Shown piece after piece: positions 52,061 to 61,551 of a stretch of DNA of 64,000 nucleotides (positions are counted from its first letter, which is position 1; each line of letters opens with the position of its first letter). Both the position numbers and the translations under genes were made by a program. The stretch covers positions 22,773-86,772 of the forward strand of contig CANMQE010000005.1 of assembly GCA_947499975.1 (NCBI GenBank). The letters run 5' to 3'. This stretch comes from an uncultured Sphingomonadaceae bacterium. Its GTDB lineage: Bacteria; Pseudomonadota; Alphaproteobacteria; Sphingomonadales; Sphingomonadaceae. Under the pieces are notes generated by a model. It worked only from the letters and a program-made list of their open reading frames with translations, made no database searches and was not told the origin of the DNA.

Positions 52061-52855
52061 ATGAGTATTGGTGCAGAAGTCGCCGCACATCTACCGTTTC
52101 TTCGTCGCTATGGCCGCGCTCTCACGGGATCGCAGTCCACCGGCGACGCTTTTGTTCAGGCCACGCTGGAAGCAGCGCTGGCTGATGACGATCTTGCCGA
52201 CAGCCTGCGTGGTGGTCGGGTTCCGCTCTACAAGGCTTTCAACAAGGTCTGGTCCAGCGCATACATGGAAGTCGAAGACGCTGATTCCGGCGACCAGGGC
52301 CACGAGGCCGCGGCGCAGGACCAGCTGAAGCGGATCACGCCGGTCAACCGGCAGGCCCTCCTCCTCACCACCGTGGAAGATTTCACCACCGCCGAAGCGG
52401 CTGAAATCATGGACATGGACGAGGACGACGTCGAGGCGCTGGTGCGCGAGGCGGTGGCCGAGATCGAGCGTGAAAGCGCGACCAACGTTCTCATCATCGA
52501 GGATGAGCCGCTTATCTCCATGCAGCTTGAAGACCTGGTGAAATCGCTGGGCCACGAAATCTGCGGCACTGCTGCCACTCGTACGCAGGCACAGGAAGTC
52601 GTTGCCGAGAAGACGCCGGGCCTGGTGCTCGCTGATATCCAGCTGGCCGATGGATCTTCGGGTCTCGATGCGGTGGACGATATTCTCGCCATCGAATCCG
52701 TCCCCGTGATCTTCATCACCGCCTACCCCGAGCGTTTGCTGACGGGTGATCGGCCGGAGCCGACCTACCTCATCACCAAGCCGTTCCAGGAAGACACCGT
52801 GCGTGCGGCTATCAGCCAGGCGCTGTTCTTCGGCTCCAGCCGTCCGCTGGACTAA
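52061..52855 (+). CDS. phyR: General stress response regulator PhyR
   Basis: A 264-residue anti-anti-sigma factor. Residues about 1-135 are an ECF-sigma-like domain (RRYGRALTGSQSTGDAFVQATLE; VNRQALLLTTVEDFTTAEAAEI; DVEALVREAVAEIE), which mimics EcfG to capture NepR. Residues about 140-260 are a receiver (VLIIEDEPLISMQL; phospho-acceptor in VLADIQLADGSSG; lysine in YLITKPFQ). Phosphorylation by HWE kinases exposes the sigma-like domain. It has its own EcfG promoter. It is unlinked to nepR-ecfG (44 kb away). It converges on a MATE gene. Confidence 0.95.
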   Translation: MSIGAEVAAHLPFLRRYGRALTGSQSTGDAFVQATLEAALADDDLADSLRGGRVPLYKAFNKVWSSAYMEVEDADSGDQGHEAAAQDQLKRITPVNRQALLLTTVEDFTTAEAAEIMDMDEDDVEALVREAVAEIERESATNVLIIEDEPLISMQLEDLVKSLGHEICGTAATRTQAQEVVAEKTPGLVLADIQLADGSSGLDAVDDILAIESVPVIFITAYPERLLTGDRPEPTYLITKPFQEDTVRAAISQALFFGSSRPLD

Positions 52856-52876
52856 ACCCTCAGGACTGACCCTTGT

Positions 52877-54268
52877 TCAGGCGTCCCCGGCGGAAGGTTT
52901 TTCGTCGGGGCGCTTCCACAACACCCACCAGGCAATTGCCGCTGCCGCAAGCCCGCCGGTAAGGTTCGCCGCAAGCTCCGCCAGATAGACCGCTTGCGTG
53001 CCCAGCGCCCCGCGCAGCAACCAGGCGAATGGCACCATCACCAGTATCACACGCGAGATTGAGAGCGCCAGCGCATTGCTGGCCTTGTCTATCGCGTTCA
53101 GGGCGCCATTCACCACGATCAGCACGCCATAGCCGGCATAGCCCCACACCGAAATCGCGAGATAGGCCGAGGTCGCCTCCAGCGTCTGCGTCTCGTCGCT
53201 GAAAAGCTCGGCAAACCAGCCGCGAAAACTGAACAGCAGGAGCGCGGAAGCAAGGCCGTAGGCAAGGCAGAACAAGCCCGCCTGCACCAGCGCGCGGCGC
53301 GCCCTGTCGTACTGCCGTGCGCCCCAGTTCTGCCCAACGATCGCCCCGATCGAACCCGAAAGGGCCAGCAACGGCACCACGGCAAAGCTTTGCAGTCGCC
53401 CGCCCGCACCAAACCCGGCCACTGCCGCCGTACCCTCAGCCGCCAGTAGCGAGGTGAGAATGGCGAGACCTGCGGGGTTGATCGAATTGGTAAAGGCTGC
53501 CGGCCCCGCCACGCGCGTCAACGCTTTCAGTTGCACGCCGACCCGGCATTTCGTTACCGCTGACGGACGGAAGGGCAGATCGTGCCGTTCCAGCAGCCAG
53601 AAAGCCACGATTATGCCCACCAGCCAGCCCCCGATGGTGGCATAGGCAGCGCCCGCCACGCCGAAGCCTTCGATGCCGAATGCCCCCGTGATCAGGATCG
53701 GATCTAGTATCCAGTTCACGATCGAATAGATGATCAGCACTGCGGTGTTGCTCTTGGCCGCACCCTGGCCGCGCAGCACGCCATTCGCGCCCATCATCGT
53801 CATCATCAGCACGAAGCCGAAGGAATAGGGCAACATGTACTGATCGATCAGCGGCAATATATCTTCATCGGCCTGCATCAGTTCGAAAAGCGGTTGTCGC
53901 AGGACGAATAGCAGCAGGCCCAGCGTGATACCGGCAGCAAGGCCCAGCATCAGGCCAAGGTTGGCTCGTGCCAGCGCGCGTTCGTCGTCCCCTTCGCCAA
54001 GGGCGCGGCTGACGACGGAATTGATGCCCACCATCACGCCCACGCCAAGGCTTTGCAGGGCTGTGATGACGGGGAAGATGAAGCTGATTGCGGCCAGTTC
54101 GTTCGCGCCTAGCTGGCCGATGAAATAGGCATCGATCACACCCACGGACATGATGGCGGCAACGCCCACCACGGCAGGCGTTGTCTGCCTTACGAGGTGG
54201 CCTGCTATCGGACCCCGGACGAGCTTTGCCCGCGGGTTGTCCAGCGTTTCTTCTGCGTGAGTTGCCAT
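52877..54268 (-). CDS. MATE family multidrug efflux transporter
   Basis: A 463-residue protein with twelve helices in two similar bundles. MSVGVIDAYFIGQLGANELAAIS (helix 1-2 region) and SLGVGVMVGINSVVSRALGEGD are MATE signatures, repeated in the second half (LLALSGSIGAIVGQNWGARQYDRA). It exports cationic compounds using Na+ or H+. The substrate is unknown. It lies at the end of the catabolic cluster on the same strand, 53 nt after the zinc dehydrogenase, and could export toxic intermediates. Confidence 0.9.
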   Translation of the reverse strand: MATHAEETLDNPRAKLVRGPIAGHLVRQTTPAVVGVAAIMSVGVIDAYFIGQLGANELAAISFIFPVITALQSLGVGVMVGINSVVSRALGEGDDERALARANLGLMLGLAAGITLGLLLFVLRQPLFELMQADEDILPLIDQYMLPYSFGFVLMMTMMGANGVLRGQGAAKSNTAVLIIYSIVNWILDPILITGAFGIEGFGVAGAAYATIGGWLVGIIVAFWLLERHDLPFRPSAVTKCRVGVQLKALTRVAGPAAFTNSINPAGLAILTSLLAAEGTAAVAGFGAGGRLQSFAVVPLLALSGSIGAIVGQNWGARQYDRARRALVQAGLFCLAYGLASALLLFSFRGWFAELFSDETQTLEATSAYLAISVWGYAGYGVLIVVNGALNAIDKASNALALSISRVILVMVPFAWLLRGALGTQAVYLAELAANLTGGLAAAAIAWWVLWKRPDEKPSAGDA

Positions 54269-54321
54269 GCGCCCCCAGATGGTGTGTGGCCGCCCGGCGG
54301 CAACATGGCCCTAAGCGCGTG

Positions 54322-55323
54322 TCACGGTGCGATCAATACCTTGCACTGCTGCGTGCGTTGCTTGAGGCTTTCGAAGATACCGGGCGTTTCGGCAAGACTG
54401 ATCGTATCGGTAACCATCAGGCGCGGGGCGATGGCTCCTGCATCAAGAGCGGCAAGCGCGGCCTCGTATTCCGGCACGGTGAAAAAGGCGCTCGTCACCA
54501 GCTTCACCTGTTTGGACAGCATGGCAAAGGTGTTGAGCGTATCGGGCTTCGTGCAAAGCCCCAGCAGCACGATCGTGCCATCAGGGCGCACTTGCTGCAC
54601 CGCCTGGTCTATCAGGCCGGGCACGCCCACGCATTCGAACACCACATCCGCCTCCCCGCCAAGGCCCTGCTTCGCGCTTTCTACAGGATTTTCCGGATCG
54701 ACCACGAATACGTCCGCGCCCATGTCCAGCGCGCGGGCCTCCTGGAAGGCGGTGATATCCTGCACCGCAACGCGGCGCGCGCCAAGGCGCTTGGCCCAGA
54801 AGGCCACGGCAAGGCCGATGGGGCCAGCGCCAAGCACCAGCACCGTGTCGCCCGTTTTCATGCCAGACAGATTGATGCCGTGCAGCGCCACGGCCAGCGG
54901 TTCGATGATCGCGCCGTCGGCCAGCGTAAGGTCGCTGGGCAGCGGCACGCACTGGTTGGGCCGGGTGACGGCGTATTGCGCGTATCCGCCGCCCTGCAAG
55001 CCGAACTGTTCGCACCATTGCACCGCGCCCTTGCGACACGGTTCGCACGCGCCGCAGCTTTTCAGCGGGATGACGGAGACGAGATCGCCCATTTTGTGGC
55101 CCAGCGTGCCCTTGCCTAGCGCCACGACCTCGCCTGCAAACTCATGGCCGAGGATATCGCCGTGCTGGCAGCCGTAGGCCGCGTCTTCAGTCATGTGCAG
55201 ATCGCTGCCGCAAATGCCGCAGCGGCCCACTTCCACCACCAGTTCGCCCTCGGCGGGCGTCGGGTCCGGCACGTCTTCCAGCAGGAGGGGCTGGTGCAAT
55301 CCCTGAAAGGTTACGGCTTTCAT
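54322..55323 (-). CDS. Zinc-dependent alcohol/polyol dehydrogenase (MDR superfamily)
   Basis: A 333-residue medium-chain dehydrogenase. Catalytic zinc ligands lie in CGICGSDLHM and GHEFAGEVVALG, structural zinc in CGACEPCRKGAVQWCEQ, and the NAD(P) site is VLVLGAGPIGLAVAFW. It resembles threonine/2,3-butanediol-type dehydrogenases, so a vicinal diol or acyloin could be the substrate. It lies 151 nt downstream of a second dehydrogenase of different type on the same strand. Confidence 0.88.
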   Translation of the reverse strand: MKAVTFQGLHQPLLLEDVPDPTPAEGELVVEVGRCGICGSDLHMTEDAAYGCQHGDILGHEFAGEVVALGKGTLGHKMGDLVSVIPLKSCGACEPCRKGAVQWCEQFGLQGGGYAQYAVTRPNQCVPLPSDLTLADGAIIEPLAVALHGINLSGMKTGDTVLVLGAGPIGLAVAFWAKRLGARRVAVQDITAFQEARALDMGADVFVVDPENPVESAKQGLGGEADVVFECVGVPGLIDQAVQQVRPDGTIVLLGLCTKPDTLNTFAMLSKQVKLVTSAFFTVPEYEAALAALDAGAIAPRLMVTDTISLAETPGIFESLKQRTQQCKVLIAP

Positions 55324-55474
55324 TGTCTCATACCTTCCGGTCGCACGGGGTTATTCTTTCCAAATAACTCACGGTCTTGCGCGTTACGATCTCGGCTTCG
55401 GGGAAGGCCTCCTCAAGGACTCCAGCAGAAAACGGATCATGCTCCTTCCCCCCTGATAGCGAAATGCGCTGCCC

Positions 55475-56596
55475 CTATTCCTTGGAAATGCGCAGCACCG
55501 GCTTCACCACGCTGCCATCTTCGCTGGCGTGGATCGCTTCGTTGATCTGATCGAAATCGAAATACCCGATCAGCTTTTCGAACGGGAACTGGCCCTTCTG
55601 GTGATACTCGATCAGTTCGCACAGGAACGGGCCGACATCGCTGTCTCCGCCAAGGATGCCCATCACGCGGCGGCCGCCACCCATGAATTCGGATTCGTTG
55701 AAGGTCAGATCGTCTTCGGGCGAGGATGCACCCACGATGCCGCAAATGCCCATCGGCGCCAGCAGGCCCCAGGCGTCCTGGATGATCGTGTTGATACCCG
55801 TGGTGTCGAAGGCGTAGCCAAGGCCCTGCGGCACCAGATCCCTGATCTTGTCGGTCGCCCCTTCCTTGCCGTTGAAGGTGTGCGTGGCGCCCAGTTCCTT
55901 CGCCAAGGCTAGCCGCTCGTCATTCACGTCCACCGCGATGATCGGGTCTGCACCTGCAATCCTGGCCGCCATGATCGCGGCCATGCCCACGGTGCCTGCC
56001 CCGAAGACGGCGATGGGCATTCCCTCGCGCACTTCCATGCTGCGAAGCACCGCGCCCGCACCCGTCATCAGGCCGCAGCCGATGGGGGCGAGGCGTTCCA
56101 GGGGAATGTCTGCCGCGCTGTCGGGCACCTTCACCGTGTTTTGCTCATGCGCGATGGCATGGGTGGCAAAGCTGGACTGGCCGAAGAAGTTGGCGTTCAT
56201 CGGCTCCCCGTCCTTGAACATCACGGCAGAGCCATCCGCGCGCTTGCCAGACCAGTTGTGGGGAAAGAAATTGTAACAATAGGTGGGGGCATCCACGCTG
56301 CACGAAGGGCATTCGCCGCAGGAGTTGAAGCTCATCACCACCCGGTCTCCGGGCTTGGCAACCGTAACCGCGCTGCCGACTTCCTCCACGATACCCGCTC
56401 CCTCGTGGCCCAGGACGACGGGGTGGGGCACGGGCAGTTGCTCGTCCCGCACGGCCATGTCGGTGTGGCAGACCCCGCAGGCCACCACGCGCACGCGCAA
56501 TTCGTCGGGGCGCAGATCGTCCAGCTCGACATCCTCGATCTTGAAGGGTTCGCTATTGCCGCGGCAGATTGCGGCGCGTGCGGAAACGGTCATCAT
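55475..56596 (-). CDS. Zinc-dependent aryl-alcohol-type dehydrogenase
   Basis: A 373-residue class III-like medium-chain dehydrogenase. Catalytic zinc: CGVCHTD and GHEGAGIVEEVG; structural zinc: CGECPSCSVDAPTYC; NAD site: IAVFGAGTVGMAAIMAA. The type with YNFFPHNWSGKR and NANFFGQSSFATHA is that of benzyl/aryl-alcohol dehydrogenases (XylB-like). It belongs to the minus-strand cluster with cupins and an SDR. Starts at MMTV, ATG at 56596 or 56593. Confidence 0.87.
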   Translation of the reverse strand: MMTVSARAAICRGNSEPFKIEDVELDDLRPDELRVRVVACGVCHTDMAVRDEQLPVPHPVVLGHEGAGIVEEVGSAVTVAKPGDRVVMSFNSCGECPSCSVDAPTYCYNFFPHNWSGKRADGSAVMFKDGEPMNANFFGQSSFATHAIAHEQNTVKVPDSAADIPLERLAPIGCGLMTGAGAVLRSMEVREGMPIAVFGAGTVGMAAIMAARIAGADPIIAVDVNDERLALAKELGATHTFNGKEGATDKIRDLVPQGLGYAFDTTGINTIIQDAWGLLAPMGICGIVGASSPEDDLTFNESEFMGGGRRVMGILGGDSDVGPFLCELIEYHQKGQFPFEKLIGYFDFDQINEAIHASEDGSVVKPVLRISKE

Positions 56597-56641
56597 CTCT
56601 CCGATTATACAGATTGCACAAAATAGTTTCGGTCAGCAGGG

Positions 56642-57505
56642 TCAGCCGTCAAGCGGCTTGATCGGCCCCAGTTGCATGCCCCCGTCGATCATCACGTGGG
56701 CCCCTGTCATGTAACTGCCCGCGTCGGAAGCGAGTAGCAGGGCCAGCGGCTTGATCTGGTAGGTTTCCGCCATCCGGCCCACTGGCACCAGTCTGTCCCA
56801 TGCTTCTTTCGCCTTCGGGTTCTTCTTCACCCAGCCATCTCCGATATTGGTGACGAACGGGCCGGGGGCGATGGCGTTCACGCGGATGCCGTAGGCGGCC
56901 AGTTCGTAGGCGGAATGGCGCATGAAATGCTTCACCCCGGCCTTGGCTGCCATGTATGGCACGCCGACGATCGCCTCGTTCACCTCGGCCGCATTGGAAC
57001 TGGTGATGACGATGCTGCCGCCGCGGCGCTGGCCATTGCTCTCGTTGGCCTTCATCACCCGCGCCGCCTCGCGCACGGTGTGGAACACGCCCGTCAGGTT
57101 GATGGCGATGGACTTGTCCCACTTGTCCTTGGAATAGACATCGATCTGTCCGTTGGGATTACGGCTTTCCTCGGGGCTCCAGAAACCGTCCCCCACATCG
57201 AGGCCGGCATTGGCGAAGACGATGTCGCAGCCGCCATAGGCTGAAACGTGATGGTCGAAAGCGCGGGTTACCTGCTCCAGGTCGGAAACGTCGCAGGTAT
57301 CCCAGCGCACTTCATGTCCGGCATGGCTGAGGCGGTCTGCTTCACGCGCCGCGCCCTCGGCATCGATATCGGTGATCGTCACCTTTGCGCCGCCCTCTGC
57401 CATTACCTCTGCATAGGCGAGGCCGATACCGCTGGCAGCGCCGGTGACAAGCGCGGATCGGCCCGCGATATCAAACTGGTCGAGCGTCCGAGGATCGCCG
57501 CTCAT
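56642..57505 (-). CDS. Short-chain dehydrogenase/reductase
   Basis: A 287-residue SDR. Cofactor motif TGAASGIG, NAG motif VFANAGLD, active-site Ser in VITSSNAAE and YMAAKAG (YxxxK), and the usual PGPFVTNIG. An extra insertion (SPEESRNPNGQIDVYSKDKW) precedes the SDR helix containing the Asn. The ATG at 57505 overlaps the stop of the preceding cupin gene (ATGA), and the much longer frame to 57907 is shadow of that gene. It probably oxidises or reduces a hydroxyketone in the pathway. Confidence 0.88.
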   Translation of the reverse strand: MSGDPRTLDQFDIAGRSALVTGAASGIGLAYAEVMAEGGAKVTITDIDAEGAAREADRLSHAGHEVRWDTCDVSDLEQVTRAFDHHVSAYGGCDIVFANAGLDVGDGFWSPEESRNPNGQIDVYSKDKWDKSIAINLTGVFHTVREAARVMKANESNGQRRGGSIVITSSNAAEVNEAIVGVPYMAAKAGVKHFMRHSAYELAAYGIRVNAIAPGPFVTNIGDGWVKKNPKAKEAWDRLVPVGRMAETYQIKPLALLLASDAGSYMTGAHVMIDGGMQLGPIKPLDG

Positions 57506-58059
57506 AGATAGAGTTGCCGATTGATCGGAATGCCCTGTTCCTTGCAGTAGCTTTCGTAGTGGTTGATGAACCACCACACATCCAGCGTTTCCACGTGCTC
57601 GCCGTTTTCGTCGTAGAACTCGTTTGCACCCTGCATCCAGAAGAAGGCCTTCATGCCATCGGGTTCGTCCGTCACCAGCGTGTGCGCATGGCCGGGGAAT
57701 TCCGTGATGAAATCGCCCGGACCGCACACCCAGTCGTATTCGAGATAGCGGAACGTGCCTTCCATCCCGATTGCCCACACCATGCCGCGATGCTTGTGCG
57801 TGCCGATTACGCCGGGGGACTTGATCCAGAGGATGTTGGCATAGACATTGTTGCGCACATCGAAGGCGAGGTGGCGGATGGCGGCATTGTCGCCAAACGG
57901 CACCCACGGGCTTTCCGCCTCGTCGCTGGAGACATAGGTGCCGTCGCGCACATATTCGTCGATCACGTGCTTGTAGGTTTCCGGCACGTTCACGATGCGG
58001 AACGCGCCGGCTTCACTGGCCTTTTTCGCCCCCAGTCCGGGCTTTTCCTGCGTTGCCAT
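57502..58059 (-). CDS. Cupin-domain protein of the 2,4'-dihydroxyacetophenone dioxygenase family (copy 2)
   Basis: A 185-residue cupin. SPWVPFGDNAAIRHLAFD, GVIGTHKHRG (metal-binding His pair), YLEYDWV and FPGHAHTL (third His) match the dioxygenase family that cleaves the C-C bond between carbonyl and hydroxymethyl groups in 2,4'-dihydroxyacetophenone. It is a tandem homologue of the gene 12 nt upstream and is coupled to the SDR. True substrate unknown. Confidence 0.82.
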   Translation of the reverse strand: MATQEKPGLGAKKASEAGAFRIVNVPETYKHVIDEYVRDGTYVSSDEAESPWVPFGDNAAIRHLAFDVRNNVYANILWIKSPGVIGTHKHRGMVWAIGMEGTFRYLEYDWVCGPGDFITEFPGHAHTLVTDEPDGMKAFFWMQGANEFYDENGEHVETLDVWWFINHYESYCKEQGIPINRQLYL

Positions 58060-58071
58060 CGAACGGTCTCC

Positions 58072-58611
58072 TTAAAGGTAGAGCTTTTCGTTGATGGGCA
58101 GGTTGTTTTCCCGGCAATAGGTTTCGTAGTGGTTCATGAACCAGAACACGTCGGTCGTTTCCACGTGGTTTGCGTCTTCGTCGTAGAACTCGATCGGGCC
58201 CTGCATCCAGCCGAACAGCTTCACGCCATCGGGATGCTCGGTCACCAGCGTGTGGCTTTCGCCCGGCGTTTCGAGGATGACGCCGTGCGGTGTGGCCACC
58301 CAGTCATATTCCAGATAGCGCACGCTGCCTTCCAGGCACACCATCAGGATCGTGCCGCGGTGCAGGTGGGTGCCGATGGTGCCGGGGCTCTTCACCCAGA
58401 GGATGTTCGAGAAAATGCCCTGGCGCACGTCGAAGGCGATATGCTTGATCGCGGCATTGTCTCCGAAGGGAACCCACGGGCTTTCCTCGTCGCTGGGCGC
58501 ATCGATGTATCGGCCGCCGGGGCTGGTCCGTTGGACGAGGTCTTTATAAGCGTATTTCACGTCCACGATTTCGGACTTCGTGGAAGGGGGCGCTTTCATT
58601 TGGGTAGCCAT
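58072..58611 (-). CDS. Cupin-domain protein of the 2,4'-dihydroxyacetophenone dioxygenase family (copy 1)
   Basis: A 179-residue cupin, clearly paralogous to the next gene. SPWVPFGDNAAIKHIAFD, GTIGTHLHRGT, RYLEYDWVATP and PGESHTLVT are shared. Differences around the pocket (LHRGTILMVCLEG versus KHRGMVWAIGMEG) suggest diverged substrates or a heteromer. The ATG at 58611 has AAGGAGAG upstream; the frame to 58674 has no support. The 142-nt gap behind the MFS gene may hold a promoter. Confidence 0.82.
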   Translation of the reverse strand: MATQMKAPPSTKSEIVDVKYAYKDLVQRTSPGGRYIDAPSDEESPWVPFGDNAAIKHIAFDVRQGIFSNILWVKSPGTIGTHLHRGTILMVCLEGSVRYLEYDWVATPHGVILETPGESHTLVTEHPDGVKLFGWMQGPIEFYDEDANHVETTDVFWFMNHYETYCRENNLPINEKLYL

Positions 58612-58753
58612 AATCACTCTCCTTGTCTTTTTGCCGGTCCCGTCTTTCGCGGAGACTCGTGTGAAGCACAGCATATACTAACAGGCGTTATCGTGCGACC
58701 GCTTCATTTCGGCTGTTGCTCTGCTCGGATGGAAACCAGCGTTGCGCGGCTCC

Positions 58754-60103
58754 TTATGCCGGGTTCGCCGCCTCTCCGCGTTTGCGCAGTGCGGCGGGTG
58801 CGGTCTCCTTCAGGCCCATGGCGACAAAGCCTGCCAGAACGGCCAGCACCATCAGTACATAGAGGAAGGTTTCGGGGCCGAAGGCATCGTTCAGCACGCC
58901 GGCAATCGGCGGGCCGAGCACGCCGCCCAGCACCTCGCAACTGCCCATCGCAAGACCCAGCACGGTGGCATGGTGGATGGGGCGGAAGCTTTCGGACGGG
59001 ATCGTGGCCATGAAGATCGGGAACACGCCGTTCACCATCCAGCCGATGAAGAAAATGGGGATCAGCACGGTGGCATAGCCCGAAAGGCCCAGCAGCCCGT
59101 CGCCCGCAAAACCGGCAGGATCGAGATAGATCACGCCCAGCGGACCGATCAGCGAAAGGAAGGGCAGGAACACCATCACCGGCTTGCGCCCGATCTTGTC
59201 GGAGATGCCGGCCACCACGAAACTGTAGATGGCAGCCGCGATGCCCAGCGAGCCGACAAGCCAGCTCATGGAAAAGGCATCCATCCCGCGCGTCTGCACC
59301 AGGAAGTTGGGCATGAAGGCCCAGGTGATGACAAAGTGTGCCACCAGCAGCACGCCCACCACCACGCAGATCCACATGTTGCGTACCTTCATCGCCTCCA
59401 GGAAGCCGATGCTGGAATGATGCTCCCCGCCAGCCGTGCTGCCGGATACCTGCGCGGGCATGTCCGCTGCAGGCTCCGGCTCACGCAGCATGAACCAGAT
59501 CAGCGCCGCACTCAGCAGGCCGGGCAAGGCGGCGAGGTAAAAAGCCTCGCGCCAGCTGAAGGCGGTGGCGAAAGCCACCAGCACCACGGGCGCGGCAAAG
59601 CTGCCGAGCAAGTTGGAGCCAAGGTTCTGCGCCACGCCCTGCGCCAGGCCACGCCGCTCCGGGTTAACCTCGGAAGCGACCATCGCATGGCTGATCGGCA
59701 TCACGCCGCCCTCTGCCGCGCCCATCAGCAGGCGCGCGGCGAACAGGAACAGGAAGCTGGTGGCAAGGCCCGAAAGGAAACTGCACAGCGAAAAGGCAAT
59801 GGTGGCAATCACCAGCAGGATCTTGCGCTTGCCGATACTGTCCGACAGGCGGCCCACGAAGAACGCCGCAATCGCCCAGCTGAAGGACAGGCCACCTGCC
59901 AGAAGGCCGATCTCGGTCTGGCTGAGTTGCAAGTCCGGCTGCACAAACGGCATCAGCGCATTCAGCGCCTGCCGGTCGAAGAACACAATGCCGAAATTCA
60001 GGCTCAGCAGCAGGACGAGCAGCGTCTGGTAGGCTGGCGAATTGGTGACCCAATTGCCTTTCGCCTCGTCGCCTGCGTGAATGTGTGCGGGGTTTGTTGC
60101 CAT
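58754..60103 (-). CDS. MFS transporter, anion:cation/organic acid symporter-like
   Basis: A 449-residue 12-helix transporter. FFDRQALNALMPF in helix 1, GRLSDSIGKRKILLV (loop 2-3 motif) and LMGAAEGGVMPISHAM in helix 4 point to the ACS/hexuronate-phthalate group of MFS importers. In this cluster it probably brings in the aromatic or hydroxyketone substrate. It starts 13 nt after the VOC gene. Confidence 0.86.
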   Translation of the reverse strand: MATNPAHIHAGDEAKGNWVTNSPAYQTLLVLLLSLNFGIVFFDRQALNALMPFVQPDLQLSQTEIGLLAGGLSFSWAIAAFFVGRLSDSIGKRKILLVIATIAFSLCSFLSGLATSFLFLFAARLLMGAAEGGVMPISHAMVASEVNPERRGLAQGVAQNLGSNLLGSFAAPVVLVAFATAFSWREAFYLAALPGLLSAALIWFMLREPEPAADMPAQVSGSTAGGEHHSSIGFLEAMKVRNMWICVVVGVLLVAHFVITWAFMPNFLVQTRGMDAFSMSWLVGSLGIAAAIYSFVVAGISDKIGRKPVMVFLPFLSLIGPLGVIYLDPAGFAGDGLLGLSGYATVLIPIFFIGWMVNGVFPIFMATIPSESFRPIHHATVLGLAMGSCEVLGGVLGPPIAGVLNDAFGPETFLYVLMVLAVLAGFVAMGLKETAPAALRKRGEAANPA

Positions 60104-60116
60104 GTCGCTTGGGTTC

Positions 60117-60662
60117 CTATGCGAAAGGTCTGGCGGGATCGGAGCCGTTCCAGTCGCGGCTCGCCTCCCAGAAGCGCGTGAAAATTTCGTCCATCGTCGG
60201 GTTCACCGGCAGCAGTTCGATAAAGCCCGACTGCGGTCCGCTGCCATCGTCGAGATACACCACCTCTCCGCCGGTTGGCACGGCAGCACGGTAAGCCTCC
60301 GTAAAGCCGCGCGCCTTGTATTGCGCGCTGCTGGCTTCCACGTCTGCACAGGCAATGCCCAGGTGGTGGAAGCCGAAACCGCGAAGCTCTCGCGTTTCGC
60401 GGTAGACGCTGGGGTTATCGTCCAGCGGCTGGATCAGTTCGATCATCATGTGGCCGGCAAAACCCATCGCCAGGGTCACGTCGGCGCGGCTTTCCTCTCC
60501 GCGATAGATCTGCCCCGGCGCCAGCAGGTGCGGCAGCACGAAAAAGGGGCCGGCCTTGCAGTTCTCGGACCAGTGAAGAATGGCGGACGTCAGATCGGGC
60601 ACGATGAATGCCGTCTGCGCAACGCCCTCCATGGGCTGGCCATAGCCCAGTTGATCTGCCAT
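60117..60662 (-). CDS. VOC (glyoxalase/dioxygenase superfamily) protein
   Basis: A 181-residue protein with two beta-alpha-beta-beta-beta modules. VAQTAFIVPDLTSAILHW, FGFHHLGIACADVEAS (metal-binding histidine region) and SGFIELLPVNP match the vicinal oxygen chelate superfamily, which includes extradiol-type dioxygenases, glyoxalase and epimerases. The ATG at 60662 follows GGGAGGGAT. It is the first gene of the minus-strand cluster and diverges from a class II aldolase. Confidence 0.83.
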   Translation of the reverse strand: MADQLGYGQPMEGVAQTAFIVPDLTSAILHWSENCKAGPFFVLPHLLAPGQIYRGEESRADVTLAMGFAGHMMIELIQPLDDNPSVYRETRELRGFGFHHLGIACADVEASSAQYKARGFTEAYRAAVPTGGEVVYLDDGSGPQSGFIELLPVNPTMDEIFTRFWEASRDWNGSDPARPFA

Positions 60663-60776
60663 CGAATCCCTCCCGGGCCGCCGGCGTTGGGTGCCGGTCT
60701 GTACCCCAGTGCTCACTCACTAATGCGACAAAGTCAATGTCATGCTAGGGTGGGGCCGGATTGATGGAGAGAGATC

Positions 60777-61535
60777 GTGGCAACACAGCTGAAAGAAACC
60801 GCCGATTGCAGCGCAGAAGAATGGCAGGCGCGCCTGGATCTGGCGGCTGCCTATCGCATCTTTGCGCATCTGGGCTGGTGCGAAAGCATCTATAATCACA
60901 TCACCCTGCGCGTGCCGGGCACGGACAATCACTTCCTGATCAATCCCTACGGTCTTTTGTGGGAAGAGGTGACCGCGTCCAACCTGGTGAAGATCGACGA
61001 GAACGGGCAGAAGATCGGCGACAATCCGCATCCCGTGAATCTGGCCGGTTTCACCCAGCACAGCGTGTTTCACAAGAACCTGCCCCACGCCCACGCCATC
61101 GTTCACACCCACACACCCGATACAATGGCCGTATGCGCGACGGAGGGCGGGCTGGAGGCCAGCAATTTCTATTCCTGCTTCTTCGAAGGGGCAATCGGCT
61201 ACCACGACTTCGAAGGCATAACGGTCCGTTCCGAAGAAGGTGAGCGATTGGTGCGAAACGCTGGCAATCACCAGATCCTGATGCTGAAGAACCACGGCCC
61301 CGTGGTGATGGGGCGGACGATCCACGAAATGTTCCTTGTGTACTACATGCTCCAGCGCGCGTGCGAGGTGCAGGTGAAGACCGCGGCGATGGGCAAGCCG
61401 ATCATCGTGCCACCCGAAGTGATCGAAACGCACCAGCGCGACCGTGACAAACAGTTGACGGATGACTTCGGCAAGCTGGACTTTGCCGCGTGGACGCGCA
61501 AGATCGACGCCATCGATCCCAGTTGGCGCGACTGA
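60777..61535 (+). CDS. Class II aldolase/adducin family protein
   Basis: A 252-residue protein with the zinc site VHTHTPDTMA (HxH) and a third histidine in LKNHGPVVMG, plus the fold start SIYNHITLRVPG. Family members include fuculose-phosphate aldolase and decarboxylases/aldolases of unknown substrate. The GTG start at 60777 follows GGAGAG. It is followed 16 nt later by a 2Fe-2S protein and could cleave an aldol in the pathway encoded on the other strand. Confidence 0.87.
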   Translation: MATQLKETADCSAEEWQARLDLAAAYRIFAHLGWCESIYNHITLRVPGTDNHFLINPYGLLWEEVTASNLVKIDENGQKIGDNPHPVNLAGFTQHSVFHKNLPHAHAIVHTHTPDTMAVCATEGGLEASNFYSCFFEGAIGYHDFEGITVRSEEGERLVRNAGNHQILMLKNHGPVVMGRTIHEMFLVYYMLQRACEVQVKTAAMGKPIIVPPEVIETHQRDRDKQLTDDFGKLDFAAWTRKIDAIDPSWRD

Positions 61536-61551
61536 AGGGCCTGCCTGATCC

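Noticed and set aside
58742..60181. A 479-codon plus-strand open frame rich in His, Gln and Arg
   Set aside because: It is antisense to the MFS gene 58754-60103, whose transmembrane pattern is clear.
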